Shown: positions 51,207-63,154, counted from the first letter of the stretch. The stretch is DNA of 64,000 nucleotides from Symsagittifera roscoffensis (GCF_963678635.1 NC_087062.1:51281528-51345527); one strand, 5' to 3'. Program-made: numbers and translations. The notes: generated by a model from the letters alone, not told the origin.

Positions 51207-51600
51207 TTATTGAATTTCAAACCAGTGGAAATAAAAGTGACCTTGCAAATACCATTTAGACTCATTAAGATAACGGTGGTAAATAATTAAATAAACCACC
51301 GGAAGTTTTTTGTATTTTGATAGCTTGTTGAAACATAGATGGATTTTTCTCTCCAAGTCTTTATCAACCCATTTTGAGTTAAAGTCAAACGAATAGTCGA
51401 ATACGTTTTCATAATCAGCAATATTCAAATCGCTCAAAGTACCATACTTTTGTTTTGTAGAAATGCACCAAGAGATTTGTTGAAGCTCACTCAATTAAAA
51501 TTGTTCTTTGAAAATTAACTCGTATTCTTTCTTTGAAATTTCCTTTGCCCTTCTGAGGAAGACGACGTAGCTTTCATTACTAAATCTGAAAAATGCTTTT
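51207..51600 (-). pseudogene. Polinton accessory protein, unknown, with in-frame stop
   Basis: The frame 51,494-51,207 (SELQQISWCISTKQKYGTLS ... DFNSKWVDKDLERKIHLCFN ... YLIIYHRYLNESKWYLQGHF) continues upstream in the same frame across a TAA at ~51,495 into SYVVFLRRAKEISKKEYELI. The gene therefore probably starts near 51,600 or further and is cut by one stop. No motif is recognised. It is the first gene of the minus-strand set. Confidence 0.4.
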
Positions 51601-51998
51601 TTTTCTGCGGTTGAAAACACTCTTAAATGTAATTGTTAATTATCAATATCTTCAGTACACCAAGTTCCCTCTAATTTCATTTTTCGTATTTCAAAATTTG
51701 ACAAATTTATCATTTGGTATATTTTGCCCAGTAACGGCCGCCGTCTTTGGAGAATAATTTCAATTTATTGCCTTTTCACCATAAATAGTAGGTGAAGTTA
51801 AGGAATTTGTTTACTGCTGCCAACAGTTAAGCTACGCTGACAAAATTGCCGGCGAATTTTTTTTATATACCATAAAATTCAATTACCCATTCACTAACAA
51901 ATTTCAACTAGGTCGAAAGTTCACTTGCCCGAAACAAATATAGCAATTAATATGATTCATGTAAATAACCAAGACCAATAATTAGGACCTCAAAATTT
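51601..51998. other. Polinton subterminal non-coding region (right)
   Basis: AT-rich sequence between the first accessory gene and the right terminal repeat. No coding or repeat signal was seen. It probably carries the promoter of the leftward gene string. Confidence 0.4.
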
Positions 51999-52228
51999 GG
52001 AATTAGTAAGAATTTTGTATGATGTCCCTTGTTGTTAAGCTAAACTTAGCAAGATCCTGAGTAGGGGGTCTTCTGCTTTTTGGGTGGAAAATTTCTTTCG
52101 TTCACAAAATACTAGGATGAGGGTCCTCCGAAAAAATTAAGGACCCCTTTCCTAGGATTTTGCTTTATGTGAGGACCCCCCCTTAGGAAAGACCCCCTTT
52201 AGGATTCGGGACACCATACAATACTACT
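51999..52228. repeat. Polinton right terminal inverted repeat (~230 bp)
   Basis: Reverse complement of 34,548-34,787 with scattered mismatches. The outer end reads ...ATACAATACTACT, complement of AGTAGTATTGTAT. The inner part holds the same GGGGTCCTCC / TCCTAGGA words. Confidence 0.9.
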
Positions 52229-52234
52229 AATGTA
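52229..52234. other. Polinton target-site duplication, right (AATGTA)
   Basis: Exact copy of 34,542-34,547, directly outside the right terminal repeat. Confidence 0.9.
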
Positions 52235-53100
52235 GTTGTCGCGTTGGGTTTGTCATTCGATGTTATCATAAGAGTATTGTTGAAAAAAATTGGAGATTTA
52301 TGAGTGAAAACTGTGGAGTGTTAATATGTCTGAGGTGATGACTACAGAGGAGTCGCGATGATGAGGGTCGATTGATCAAGTATTTAGTCCGAATAGGGGC
52401 GTAATTCCATTTCATAAGAAAGCGTTGCGCTCGAGTGGGAGTTTTACGGATGGATGATGCTGATGTTTCTGATGTTGAAGCTGTATTGGATTAGTTGGTG
52501 AATTGTTAGTTATCAGTCATTTTTGCGAGTTTGTTGCTGGTGTTGGATAAAACCGATAAGGTCGTGTTCTATTTGGTCGTCTATCAATGGGTTGGGAGTA
52601 TCAGGGAGGTCACAAGAGAGAAAGGAAAGGATCGGAGTTGCATCAGAATAGGAGGAACTGGAAGTGGAAAGGTCTAAAATAATAACTGGGGGAATTATTG
52701 GTGCAAAAGGTGGTTGTAAGAAGTTATAAGTGGGACTCAGTTGAGAGTCAAGAAATTCATCAGTGGTATCGATGGCGGGGTTATTTGAACAATTATGTCT
52801 ATCAAAAACTGTTTGTATAGAATCGTCGGAGTGCTTGGGGATAAGTTGGGTGAGACGTTTGAAAAATTGGGGCCAGAATTGGCAATGGAGGAGAAGTGAG
52901 ATCGGAAATGGAAGTGACAGAGATTTGTCGTTGGAGATTAGACGGATAAGAAAGGTAATGACGGAGAAATCCACATTGGCGGCTCATCGTGGGCTAAAAA
53001 CAATGTTTTTGAGAACGAAAACTCATTTCGTGAGGTTTTTTTTATTATTTGTTCGTATGTTTATTCAGTGTTTTGTAGATGATATGCTATATGTGAAATA
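52235..53100 (-). pseudogene. Unknown repeat family X, minus-strand copy, upstream half
   Basis: The minus-strand frame 52,974-52,513 carries DTTDEFLDSQLSPTYNFLQP, PPFAPIIPPVIILDLSTSSS and SYSDATPI. This parallels ETPDEFANSEPSPSTFSQPP, PFQPIHSQVKIEPPSPPSPI and SFVTPI of the plus-strand copy (17,925-18,062). It runs on in broken frames (HDLIGFIQHQQQT compares with HELDNFLTLQQQ) to the Polinton edge. Together with 33,301-34,541 it makes one copy of family X. Confidence 0.6.
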
Positions 53101-53600
53101 GGACTTCGTTGGTTTTCTTATTTTGGTGAAATTGGGTTTTTAATGAAAATGTAGTCCTATAAAATTGTGGTGTTTCTTGTAAATGACTATGGTTTGATAA
53201 TTTGTGTGATGTGATGGTGCTGTTGGTGTTATTGGTGTATATTCTTTGTGGAGCATCGTTTGAGTTTGGTTTTCTGGACAGTTTTTTTTTCGTTAGTTTG
53301 CGGGTCGTGTTATATTTTGACTAAACAATGCTAAACAATGCCTATAACAAACCAATTTTTTGTTTCTTGCCAAAAATTGGTTTGCCTATACAATGCTTAT
53401 AAAAAACTAAACAATGCCTATAAGAAAGCCAATTTTTCTAGGATGTAATATGGCCATCCAAAAAACGCTAAGAGTTTTGTTTAATGTGTAAAAAACTAAA
53501 GATATTGACTGGAGAGATATCTTGCGGACAAAAATTTCCCTCATTGAGATAAATGTAATATTTAATATCCCTGGAATATCCACTGTAATCCTGTTCGTAG
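53101..53600. repeat. Short dispersed words with foldback potential; no gene
   Basis: The word AAACAATGCCTATAA recurs at about 53,332, 53,380 (as CTATACAATGCTTATAA) and 53,407. ACCAATTTTTTG and CAAAAATTGGT (53,350-53,382) are inverted. Otherwise the stretch is T-rich and non-coding. Confidence 0.45.
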
Positions 53601-53603
53601 ATG

Positions 53604-53705
53604 GAGAAACCAGCTGTATCAGCGAGTTTCCGAAGATTTTTGAGAAACCAGCTGTATCAGCGAGTTTCCGAAGATTTGTGAGAAACCAGCTGTATCAGCA
53701 AGATT
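53604..53705 (+). repeat. Short tandem repeat, 38-40 bp unit, ~2.6 copies
   Basis: Unit GAGAAACCAGCTGTATCAGC followed by GAGTTTCCGAAGATTT, present at about 53,604, 53,643 and, truncated, 53,680. A 64-codon plus frame runs across it and shows the repeat as ISEFPKIFEKPAV, but there is no other support for a protein. Confidence 0.6.
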
Positions 53706-54371
53706 TTGACCTATAGATTGTCTACGTAAATGATATTGTTTACCTGATTTAGAGTATATGCCAATGGACTGTAAACCAAAAGTTGATTTGCTAGCTTTTG
53801 CGCTGATACTTTCAGATTAAAATTTTTTAAAGGAGGCTTTAAAATAAGGTATGGCGTGAAAAGATAAAAATTATCTTCGTCAGGATTTTGTTGTACTACG
53901 TTTTCGCTATATTACGATCCACATGGGACAGCGGTATCCCAAAAATATGTACGTCTTGATAGTCTATCTACAAAATGAACGTTGTTTCTAAAGAATATAG
54001 GTTTTCTTCCTTAGCATCTTTTATCTAAGTACATATAGTGGTGAGACATTATTAGAGCATGTAAAGTACCAAAGGATGTATCCTTTCTAATCAACAAAGT
54101 TTGAGCAATTAGTTATCCTGCAGATGGTCTTTTTAATACTAATAATGCGAGTGACTGTAGTATCTGTTTTATTTCTAAACCGCACAAGTGGTGTAGTGTT
54201 TCAAGTCCTGAAAAATTCTACTTACATTGTAATCAAGCTTCATGTCCGTATGTTTGTCATGTACGCAAATCTCCATTGATATTTCTTGTACTGTCACGAT
54301 TTTTTTTGGGAGAAATTTTCGACCGATTTGTCCGTTGTTTCTATGTAATGTGACTGGTATGTAAGATTTTT

Positions 54372-54866
54372 CCTCTTTTCTACTTTGATTTGCGGCTTAA
54401 TCAAAAAATATGAATCTTACTGTTTCATATCACATTTTTTGTATTCAATCATTTTTACTGAGTACGGAGTTCTAAATAGTGGTTTCGAATATTTGCATGC
54501 TAATTTATGTTTGGGGTTTATTTGAAAATGTGTTAAGTTGTTTTTTATTCCTGTTACCTTTCGAGAACTACTTTGTTGATTTTGTTCTCTGCGGGTTTAT
54601 TTGACCGAATAGCACGGAATCCTCTTTTCTACTTTGATTTGCGGCTTAGTCAAAGAAAATGGATCTTACTGTTTCATATCACATTTTTTGTATTCAATCA
54701 TTTTTACTGAGTACGGAGTTCTAAATAGTGGTTTCGGATATTTGCATGCTAATTTAGGTTTGGGGTTTATTTGAAAATGTGTTAAGTTGTTTTTTGTTCC
54801 AGTTGCCTTTCGAGAACTACTTTGTTGATTTTGTTCTCTGTGGGTTTATTTGACCGAATAGCATGG
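54372..54866 (+). repeat. Tandem duplication, ~252-bp unit, two copies
   Basis: CCTCTTTTCTACTTTGATTT to TTTGACCGAATAGCACGGAAT occurs at 54,372-54,613 and again at 54,622-54,866 with few differences (CTTAATC against CTTAGTC; TTCGAAT against TTCGGAT). It is non-coding in both copies. Confidence 0.75.
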
Positions 54867-55598
54867 AATCTATCAATATTCTTATGCGAAAAAAGATCTT
54901 TATTGCTAGATTTTTGATCATTCTTGCTTGAAGGGCATGGATTCTAAGAAACATTTTTTGTGTGAAATTTGCTCATTCTTGAATGAATTTCCAATCAAAA
55001 AGTATTGTTTCTTGACATCTTGAGTCTTTTGTGCTAGCTTTTCAATGAAATGGATCAACTATCCCAACGTGGTGTAACTAAATTTTTGTCATGGAGATCA
55101 TCGGTTAATCGTCCATGTGCAACGTGGTAGGGGTATTTTCCATCGAATTGTATATCTCCTTGATGTTGTTCAGGTTAATGATGTTGTGTTGAATCTGGAA
55201 AAAAGAGAAAACTTACTAGTGTCCAAGTGTTGTTTTTCTATTTTATTAAATCTGAACTTTTTAGATCGTTTTTACAATCTTCGGGAATTAGAAGTAATAA
55301 TTTTTCAATTTTATTTTGGTGGTATGTTTCATGATCAAGTCTATTTCGGTTTCCTTTTGATACTTAATAACAATGTATTTTCAATTCTGAAAATTTTTTT
55401 GTAAATTGTCAACCTAAAAATGTGGTAGCGCTGGTTTTTGAATAAAATTTTGCAACTATATTAGTTGTTTTGATTACTTGTGGTAACAACAATAATACTA
55501 TAAGATACATGTGTCTGATAGTCCTTAAACTGACTTGTGAGGGGTTTATAACATATGGTCTTTATAGTACATCTATTGTATTAGTGTAGATGTTTGTC
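54867..55598. other. No gene recognised
   Basis: T-rich. A 95-codon plus-strand frame at 55,117-55,404 is hydrophobic and Leu/Phe-rich with no motif; in such composition chance frames are common. Confidence 0.3.
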
Positions 55599-56340
55599 CC
55601 TTTATTTGTCCAGTTCTGTACAAATAAATGGAGGAGGCAAGGATTGGACTGCGATGTCTGATTGAGATAGTGAGAATGGGTGATTGGTGAGATTGTTTGT
55701 CTTTACAATTATTTCAATTTTTATTGTTAAATTCTGTTGAGATCGAATTTGAGTATTGAGATTTTGGATATCTTCATGCATATCGTGTCTGTATTGTAAT
55801 CAATTTAGCGTTGATTTTAGATAATCTGATGGAATATTTGGTGTATTTTGTTGTGAGCTTAGAGTGGCAGGTAGAGGGGTGTCATTTATTGTAGTGCCTG
55901 GTAGGTTGGAAGAAGTAGAAGCCGTAAAAGTTGAGGGTAAGTTGAATTGAACTGGTAGTGTTGTTTCGTCATGGATGAATTATTTGTCTGTCAATTTAAG
56001 AATTTGGGTTTTGGTTTTGACTTTGGTGTTTGGTTCTGTTTAGATCTTGTGGTAGTAGTGGGTAGATACTTAATGTTGGTTCGTACTGCGGTTCAATTAA
56101 GGGTGTGATGAGCCGATGGTAATGGTTCTGATAAGGGTTCTTGTCCATCTTCAAAATTTTATGGGTTTTCCACATATGATAAACGGGTAGATGTTTGAGA
56201 ACGGGTTGGCTGTATTGGCGTAGGCGGGATTGAACGGGGTTTTTTGTTGGATTTTGGGACGGGTTGGTGGATGGGGAATCTATGTTTGGGTTTTGATTTT
56301 AAATGATAAGACTTTGATTGTTCGGAAAAAGTGAGGCTAT
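55599..56340 (-). pseudogene. Possible tail of a decayed Gypsy-like pol
   Basis: The minus-strand reading gives FPIHQPVPKSNKKPRSIPPT, PTRSQTSTRLSYVENP, TTTRSKQNQTPKSKPKPK and, in another frame, DMHEDIQNLNTQIRSQQN. The basic, Pro/Ser/Thr-rich composition resembles the long tail following the integrase of the element at 23-29.9 kb, and it lies downstream of an integrase remnant on the same strand. No continuous frame exists. Confidence 0.3.
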
Positions 56341-57342
56341 GATTGTTAGAAAAGTTACAAAAAGTATCAGGTCTTTTTTAATGAAACAATTCTTTTTTCA
56401 TCATTAGGAGAGGAAAAATATTGATTATTTTCGTATCTGATTAGATTGTCGATAATTTGGTAATAGAAAATATAGTTTTGCAACAAAAAATAGGAAAAGT
56501 GATGGTTACAAATTCTGGAAAATTGCTTAAAAAAATTGCGAAAGTTCAAAATGTTTGGTAGAAATTGAATTAAGTTCAAATGAATTATTTTGAGAACTTG
56601 GACAACTGGCTGTAAAGTGAACATTCGTTAATTGATTTATCTTTTCCGAAGGATTTTTTTTTACAATTTATTTCGAGTTGAGTCAGAGTGCTTATAGATG
56701 TTTGGCAAATGAGCTGGATATGGGGAAATTTGTTGAAGGGTTTGATTTTAAGTCGCTACTTTTTTTTATTGGATGATCAGAGGTTTTTGTGAGGTAAGTT
56801 ATCTTTAGGCTTGAAGATCTCAGAAAAACTAGCTTTAGGCTAATTTACTTAATATTTTTTGGGGAATTTCTGGGGTTTTAGAATATTTTTTTTTGTTGGT
56901 TTTTGTATTGTTTGATAGAAGGGGGTTGAAATCATTATATGATTTTTATGTCAATTATGAGGGTGTTGATTTTTTTTGACCTGAAGGTCGCAAAGCTTAA
57001 GTTACAGTTTTAGTTCAACTTCCAATTAGATCGGCTAACTTCAACAGCGATGGCGATTGCAAAGTTGTGAATTTTTATTGGTATTTTTATTTCTGAAAAT
57101 TAGAAATAAAAATTCCAGATTCTAAATAAGTGAAAATTGATTAATTTCCTTATTTATTATAAGTTTGTGCGAAAGAGTTGGTTTCTTGTGATGTGTCTGA
57201 AACTGATTCACTTATTCATTTTTTTTAAGTTCTACTTTTTTCAATATCTCAGACTGCGCAACAACAACTTTTTATTCTTCCCTCGGTTGATTTCGAAGTC
57301 TAGATGACTGGCGTTGTTGAAATTTTCCCTTTGGTTCAGTAT
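56341..57342. other. No gene recognised
   Basis: Very T-rich on the plus strand. An 85-codon minus-strand frame (56,367-56,624) is Asn/Phe/Leu-rich and has no motif. It may be decayed retroelement sequence. Confidence 0.3.
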
Positions 57343-58850
57343 CTAAAACTTTTTCTTGTAGCTTTTGATTTGTCCTCTAGCTAGTAGTGGTAGCTTTAGA
57401 GCGTTTTTCTGGTGTATTTTTTGTCGTTTTGTTTGTTGATTTTTGTAGTGTTTTTGAATTGTTGGGTATTCTTTGATTGATGACTTTTTGGGGTGTTTCA
57501 ATGGAGTCCAGCAAAAAATTATAACTGTGTAGTTCTTGAAAAGCGTTTTTGTTTTAATAAGTATGATGTTATTTCTGTGTAGTGTAGTTTCTTTTGGTTT
57601 TTTGTTCTGATCAATTAGATTATATGTCACTTCTGTGGGTTTGTTAATGATTTGGTATGGTCTTTTTTTGGTTTGTAATATCTTTGAAAATCCTTTGTGG
57701 GTTGTAAAATTTGACATTAAAACGAATGTTCCGATTTTCAAATCTGAATGTGGTGAACAACGTGAATTAGTTTGGGATTAAATATTTTGTCTTTGTAGCA
57801 ATTTTTTTGCAATTTTTTTGATGAATTGCACTGTGTTTTTTTGTTTTTCTAAAAATCCTCACTCCATCAGTTTTGAAAGCTTATTTCAAATTTTGGGGTC
57901 GATGAAAATTATCTTAATTGTGGAAGCAAATTTCAAATTTTGTTGATGATGAAGTTGGTCTTTCCATGGTTGGCAATGTCACTCTTTGTGTGTCTTTTGA
58001 TGCAATTGCGGTAAACAATTGCAGTAAACATTGGTTTTTGGTTCAAACCAATTCTTTATAGGGTAATTATCTGAAAACTGTGGTTATTTGAGAATCATAT
58101 GCGAGTGGAAAAAATTTTGCATCTGCTGACCAATCAGTGTCAGTGTATTGTATTCATAGTTTCCGTTAATTAGACATATGAGATTTTCCTGTACTGAACG
58201 ATTCATTCCTTCGGCTAATCCATTAAGCCACGGGGCGTGTGAGATTTTAGGTTTATGTTTTATTTTAATTAATTGACATAGTGTGATTATTTCTTTTATA
58301 AAGATGTCCATTCCGTTATCTGCAACAAGGAATTCGGGTCATCCAAACTTTGCTATCCGGTGTTCATAGAGTGCAGTGTGTGCAGAATAAGAATTTCCTT
58401 GTTGAACGATGCTTGAATCTAAATTTTGTGTAAATGCATCTACGCTTACCAGATTGTATGAGTTGCTTTCAGAAGAGGATGATATACGGCGTTTTTTGTC
58501 AAATGAAAATCTATGGTTCAAATAATAGTCCTGCTAAAAAAAATGTGTCTGATAAACCTTGATTTTCTTTTTTTGTAGATGATTTGTAAAATTGTGGTGT
58601 TTGTTTTCTTGTTTTTAATTGTGTTTTAATTTTAATCCAAGAAGAGCATGATATGGGTATGAATTTGTATTTTCCGTTTAATGGAATTGTGAATGATTAT
58701 TTTGACAATAAAAAAAAGTGGAAAGTGTTCGAAACAATTTATTTCTTTTTTTTCTTGGTCAGTTTCAACGCATTTTTTACATTCTGGTCGTTTCAGGTTG
58801 ATTTTGTACCTGGCTTGTTTTTCTTTCGTGTTTGCTTGTTGCTCCAATAG
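57343..58850 (-). pseudogene. Ty3/Gypsy-like integrase, decayed
   Basis: Minus-strand pieces in integrase order. 58,847-58,632 has a CKKC pair (RPECKKCVETDQEKK) of the zinc domain. 58,521-58,339 has YNLVSVDAFTQNLD with the first Asp. Around 58,330-58,084 is a VADNGMDIFIKEII-type block carrying the second Asp, then IKHKPKISHAPWLNGLAEGM with the catalytic Glu (NGLAEGMNRSVQENL). 57,741-57,343 has MKIGTFVLMSN, RPYQIINKPTEVTYNLIDQN and TLHRNNIILIK, the C-terminal SH3-like strands. The D,D,E residues all appear to be present, but frames are broken. The long Lys/Gln-rich end matches no domain. Host element boundaries are not visible. Confidence 0.6.
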
Positions 58851-61025
58851 TTTTGATTTGATCGTTTCGGATTTTGTGAATTGTTTTTGTAGCTATTATT
58901 TCTACCCACATAATCAATATAGTTTTCTAGTGATCTACAATTGTTATTTCTATTATTATAATTAATGTTTGAGTGTTTTTTCGAGCAGCGATTTGAATAA
59001 AATCTAAGGCAGTTTTTCAAGGAATTTTGAAAACGATGAGTGGATTAGTTTTTAATTTGTTTATTTTAGCATAATCGATTTTGTTGTAATTTGACTAATT
59101 GTTTCTGTTTGAGTTTGATCGTGAATGGTTATTTCTACTTTGACTATTGCAATTTTTATAACGACTACATCTGTTTTGTGAGTTGTAACATGAATTTTTT
59201 TTTATCTGAAGGTCTCCCTCGACAGTTTTTGTTAAATAGCGATTTTAATCTGTTGTAATTGTAGTTGAGTGATAAAGATTTTTCTGAACTATTAATAATT
59301 TTTGATTGCTAGATTTGAAAATAAAATGGAATTTGTGTTTTATTTTACGGTTTTGTGGTGTAAAACTCAGTTTGATTGGAATCTTAGGTTTTTGTCATTA
59401 TTCTTTGGTAGGTCTAACAATAGTGCAAAAGTATCTGGTAAAATTTTATCATCAGAATCATTGTCATTTTTCCATTGGTTTTTTATCAGACTTATGCGGT
59501 TGTTGATATTTTTCGTGAAAAAAAAATTCATTTTCCGAGAAATGATTTTGGTTATTTTTTATTCGTCCATTTTTTTTTCGAAACGTTTATTTGGGTAAGC
59601 TTTTAGAGTGATATTTTTGTGTGTTCTTTTTGTCATTCAAATTGATTGATTGGATTTTTGTACTTTTGGGTTGTTGTTGGTAATATGTATGATCAAGAGG
59701 TTGTGATTGTCTTGTTTGATCTGGGTTTGTTGTTAGATTATGGATTTCATTAATTGCAAAAAAATCATAATTATGGTTTGCAAAATGGTTTATTTTTTTG
59801 TTGAGCCTTTTAAAAGTTATTTAAGTTTATAGATAGGTGTGTTTGATAAAATATAGATGAGTATTCAACAGAGCGAGTTGGTTTAGGTTTCGGTTGTAAT
59901 TTGATTTGTTGGAACGATGTATTTTTAGTATGTGCCGTTGTAATTGAAGGATGTATCGGTGGAATGCTTTGTTATGCTGTCACTGGCATTGTGGGAACGG
60001 TTTATTTGTTTGCAAAGTGTGATTTGTTCATTTAGCTGAATTTTGATGCTTAACCAGTCTTACCTGTCTAGATGGGAAATTTTGCGTTATAATTTGATGG
60101 TGTTGTATCTGTTGTTGATGGAATAAAATATAAAAAATCTTTGCTTACTTGGATTGCTTGGATTGCTGAGCTTGAAATATCACTTCGTATATCAATGAAA
60201 ATTTCATGATACTAGGATTTTTGGAGATTTGCTTTTACGTTTGATGATGCTTCCGTTTCGGTGAGTTTTTCGCGATTTGCTCCTGCAACTCTGGAAAAAA
60301 TTTTGACACCAACTCTCACTGCTGTATGTCATGATACTTGTAGTGGTGATACAAAGAATGTTTAGTCTTTATTCAGTTTGCACATTGTGAATTTTGGTGT
60401 TGTATTTTCTTGAATACAAAAATAAACAAATTTTTGAAAAATTAAATTATTTGTCATCTGTTTGTACTATATATGCTGTTTGATGGTTTTGCTTTGGTGA
60501 CTGAAGTTCGATTGTAAAAACAACCCATACTGTGAAGAAACAATGCCTATTTCTGGCACAGAACGGTCAAATAGTTGTTGTTTTATTTTTACATTTTCTT
60601 TGCATGGGCTAATGCATTTTCGAAATAAATTTTTAATGAGTTTATGGCAAAATTATTTATCCGCGTTTTTTGGGGGTGTATGACAAAAGGTAAGATAGAG
60701 CTATCTTCAAAGTTATCCTCGTATTGAATCAAATTTTTTGGAGTGGTATTAGTGTTAGTTTGTAATTTTCAACACGCCTTCTGGGTTGATTCAAGCTATA
60801 TGTTTGTACGGGTTGTAGTTAACTTTTGTTCATCGTTTACTTTTGATGGATGATGCTGTTTATTGCTTCGGAATCGGAAAACTGTCTATCTCCAGTTTCT
60901 TGTTTTGGTGTTTTTTTTTCTTGATTTTGGAGATTCTCAAGTTTACGTATTGTTTCTGCGTCACACTCTGAGATTGCTTTGGATTTCCTTGAAAAGCGAT
61001 TTTTCAAGTTTTTTTTTGTAGACAA
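58851..61025 (-). pseudogene. Probable gag/pol remnant upstream of the Gypsy-like integrase
   Basis: The minus strand shows Asn/Lys/Ser-rich text with scattered Cys/His (CSRYKNCNSQSRNNHSRS near 59,150; RFYSNRCSKKH near 58,985). A patch NINNRISLIKNQWKNDNDSD lies near 59,480. Near 61,025-60,837 there is a charged frame (KLENLQNQEKKTPKQETGD). No RT motif could be found. The composition could be that of a decayed gag with zinc knuckles, but the call is weak. The T-rich plus-strand frames at 58,653-59,598 are by-products. Confidence 0.25.
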
Positions 61026-61712
61026 AAATTCTTTTTCGGATTTATTTTTTTTTGCTTTAATGTATCCTACTCTTCGTTGAAGCGGTTTTATCTTAAGGTC
61101 GTATCAGGAGCCTTTGATTAGACAATTGAGTGGGATTAGTATTTTGTTTGATTATTTGCTAAACTGGATGTTGACAAAAAAGTTGCACAATACATTTCAC
61201 TTTTTTGGTAATCGATATGAGATATAGAGTTGGAGGTTTAAATTTCAATCGTCAAAGTTCAGGTATAATTAGAAAGCAAGTAGATCCTTAGATACTTTTT
61301 TTAGATAACAAGAACGCGAGTTGTTGAACGCTTGGGTCAATTAAGAGGTAGGATCAAAAGAAGGACGAGTAACTTAGTTTAAACGATGGAATTTCAAAGA
61401 AGAAATTGTCAGTTAGCCCCAACTTAGAAAATTTGGAAAACGAATCGACGTTTTAGGTCATTAGACACTGAAACAAGGTGAAAGCATTTAAAGTTGAAAA
61501 TGAAATTGAATAGATCAAAAAAAAGTCTTGATGATACAAAGTTACGAAAAATGATTTCAAAAAAATGGAAAAAGAAGATTCAAACATAAGCTTTGATGAT
61601 CTAAAATAAATTTAAGAATTCAAGGTTTAAGATTAAGGAGAAGCCTTAGTGATTTAATAATCAGAGATAAATTTCAGGATTCAAATCGTAAGAAATCCAA
61701 AAAAGTCCCGAT
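61026..61712. other. No gene recognised
   Basis: A/T-rich. From 61,440 to 61,700 it is a series of loosely similar ~55-base sentences (for example GATGATC / TCTTGATGATAC / CTTTGATGATCTAAAAT), suggesting an old degenerate tandem array. Confidence 0.3.
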
Positions 61713-62800
61713 GATCTTGATTTTGTTTAGGTTAGTATTTAAAGTGTTAGTTGTTATAAGTAAATGACCTGGAAGATTTCAAATTCTTTTAAGGGCAATA
61801 AAAGATGATGATATTCAAGATGAACAAGGAATCTTCAACAACCTAACCACAAGTAATTTTTTCTCAATTAATTTTTGTCTTTTTGTATTTTTTTGAATAT
61901 ATTTTTATTTTGAAATAATTTTTCCAAGAATTGTGTAGATTTGAAGTTTAAGGTAGATAAAGGTTTTGTCGATGCCTGGTTGGTATTTATGTTGTTGAAG
62001 TTTTACCATTATATCTACGGTTCTATTTTTTGTCTTTATTTAATACTAAGATGACTTACTGCGCAAAAAGTTTATGCTTTTTTCGTTGTTGTCTGCTTTT
62101 TTGTGCTTTGTGATGCAGGTTTTGTTTTCCGTCTTTGTCGAGGTGAGCTTCATAAGATCTTTTGAGAAGTTGAAAAAAGCTAAGATAAAGTCAATTTATT
62201 TAGTTTTCTTTGATTTGTTTTTTTAAAACTAAGTTAGTGTTAGGTATGCTGGTGACTCGTTGGTCGCATCAGATGAGTTTAGGCCCGGGGTGGCCTACTA
62301 ATAGCGTAATTCCAAATAAATTTACAACATGTGTTCTTTCTGCTGTGTATTTTCCGCCGGATAGGTTTGTACAACTCCTCAGCCTAAAACCAAATCTAAT
62401 TTTACTCTTATATCTTATAATTCCTAGTCTCAATAATTTAGAGATATGCTTGTCTATTGCGAGGTTGGAAGAAAGAAGAAAACAACTGATTTCAACCTGT
62501 TCTACAAATTGTTTGAACAAAATTCTGAATAGTTTCACCTGAACAATCTATGCTGAAAGTTTTAGTTATGGATCATGAGTAGTAAGTTACTAATTTCTTA
62601 CAGAGAGAATTAACAAAGTATAAAATAAATACTTATCGAACTTATAAAACTTCGAAATTTTTTTAAAATTTGAAATATTTCTGCGCACGCTATTGAATAC
62701 GATTATTCAAAAACATGTAAAAACGTTGTCAAAGAATTTCTGAAACTTCTATATTTGCCTAAAAAACAAATCACCAAGTTTTCATCAATTAAAAGTGAGT
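61713..62800 (+). repeat. Direct repeat, copy 1 (~1.1 kb)
   Basis: Starts TGATCTTGATTTTG and shares with 63,155-64,000 the blocks AAGTAAATGACCTGGAAG-like, GACTCGTTGGTCGCA, TTTAGGCC(C)GGGGTGGCC, CAGCCTAAAACCAAAT, CTATTGCGAGGTTGGAAGA and AACAACTGATTTCAACCT, in the same order. A 110-codon plus frame (62,210-62,542) crosses it, but stops differ in the other copy. It carries ~250 extra bases around 61,950-62,200. Confidence 0.65.
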
Positions 62801-63154
62801 AAACTGTTTTTCAAGCCAGCAAAAATGAATTCAATTTTCGAAAAAAAAACATAATGTAGCTCGACGAAAACAGCAATAATTTCAGTCAAATTTTAATATA
62901 AAACTATTTTAAAGAGCTTTTGAATGTTTTTTTATCGCAAATAAAGGAAATTAACTTGTCCCAAAATTTTTGTAAAGGCATGGAGTTCAACGCTGATTCT
63001 GCTAAATAGACACGTGACTTCCATGAGTTCAACATATGAGATTGATTGTGAGAAAAATGAAGTGTTACTGTCAGTACTTGAGTATTGCAGTTCAGTTTAG
63101 GGACATGGTTGCGTGGTGGTGGTGGTGTTGGTTTGTGTGGTGGGTTACTACAAT
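62801..63154. other. Spacer between direct repeat copies
   Basis: About 350 bases, AT-rich, with a GGTGGTGGTGGTGTTGG microsatellite at 63,115. No gene. Confidence 0.4.

Larger units (their letters stand above)
34548..52228 (-). mobile_element. Polinton/Maverick element, full length, 17,681 bp
   Basis: Delimited by terminal inverted repeats starting AGTAGTA(C/T)TGTAT and by an exact 6-bp duplication. It carries the hallmark set on the minus strand: protein-primed DNA polymerase B, retroviral-type integrase, packaging ATPase, adenovirus-type cysteine protease, major and minor capsid proteins, plus conserved small genes and accessory frames. Known elements of this group are 15-20 kb with the same set, and they are regarded as integrated virus-like DNAs. 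Nearly every gene has one or more frameshifts or stops here, so this copy appears inactive unless the indels are assembly errors. Confidence 0.93.
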
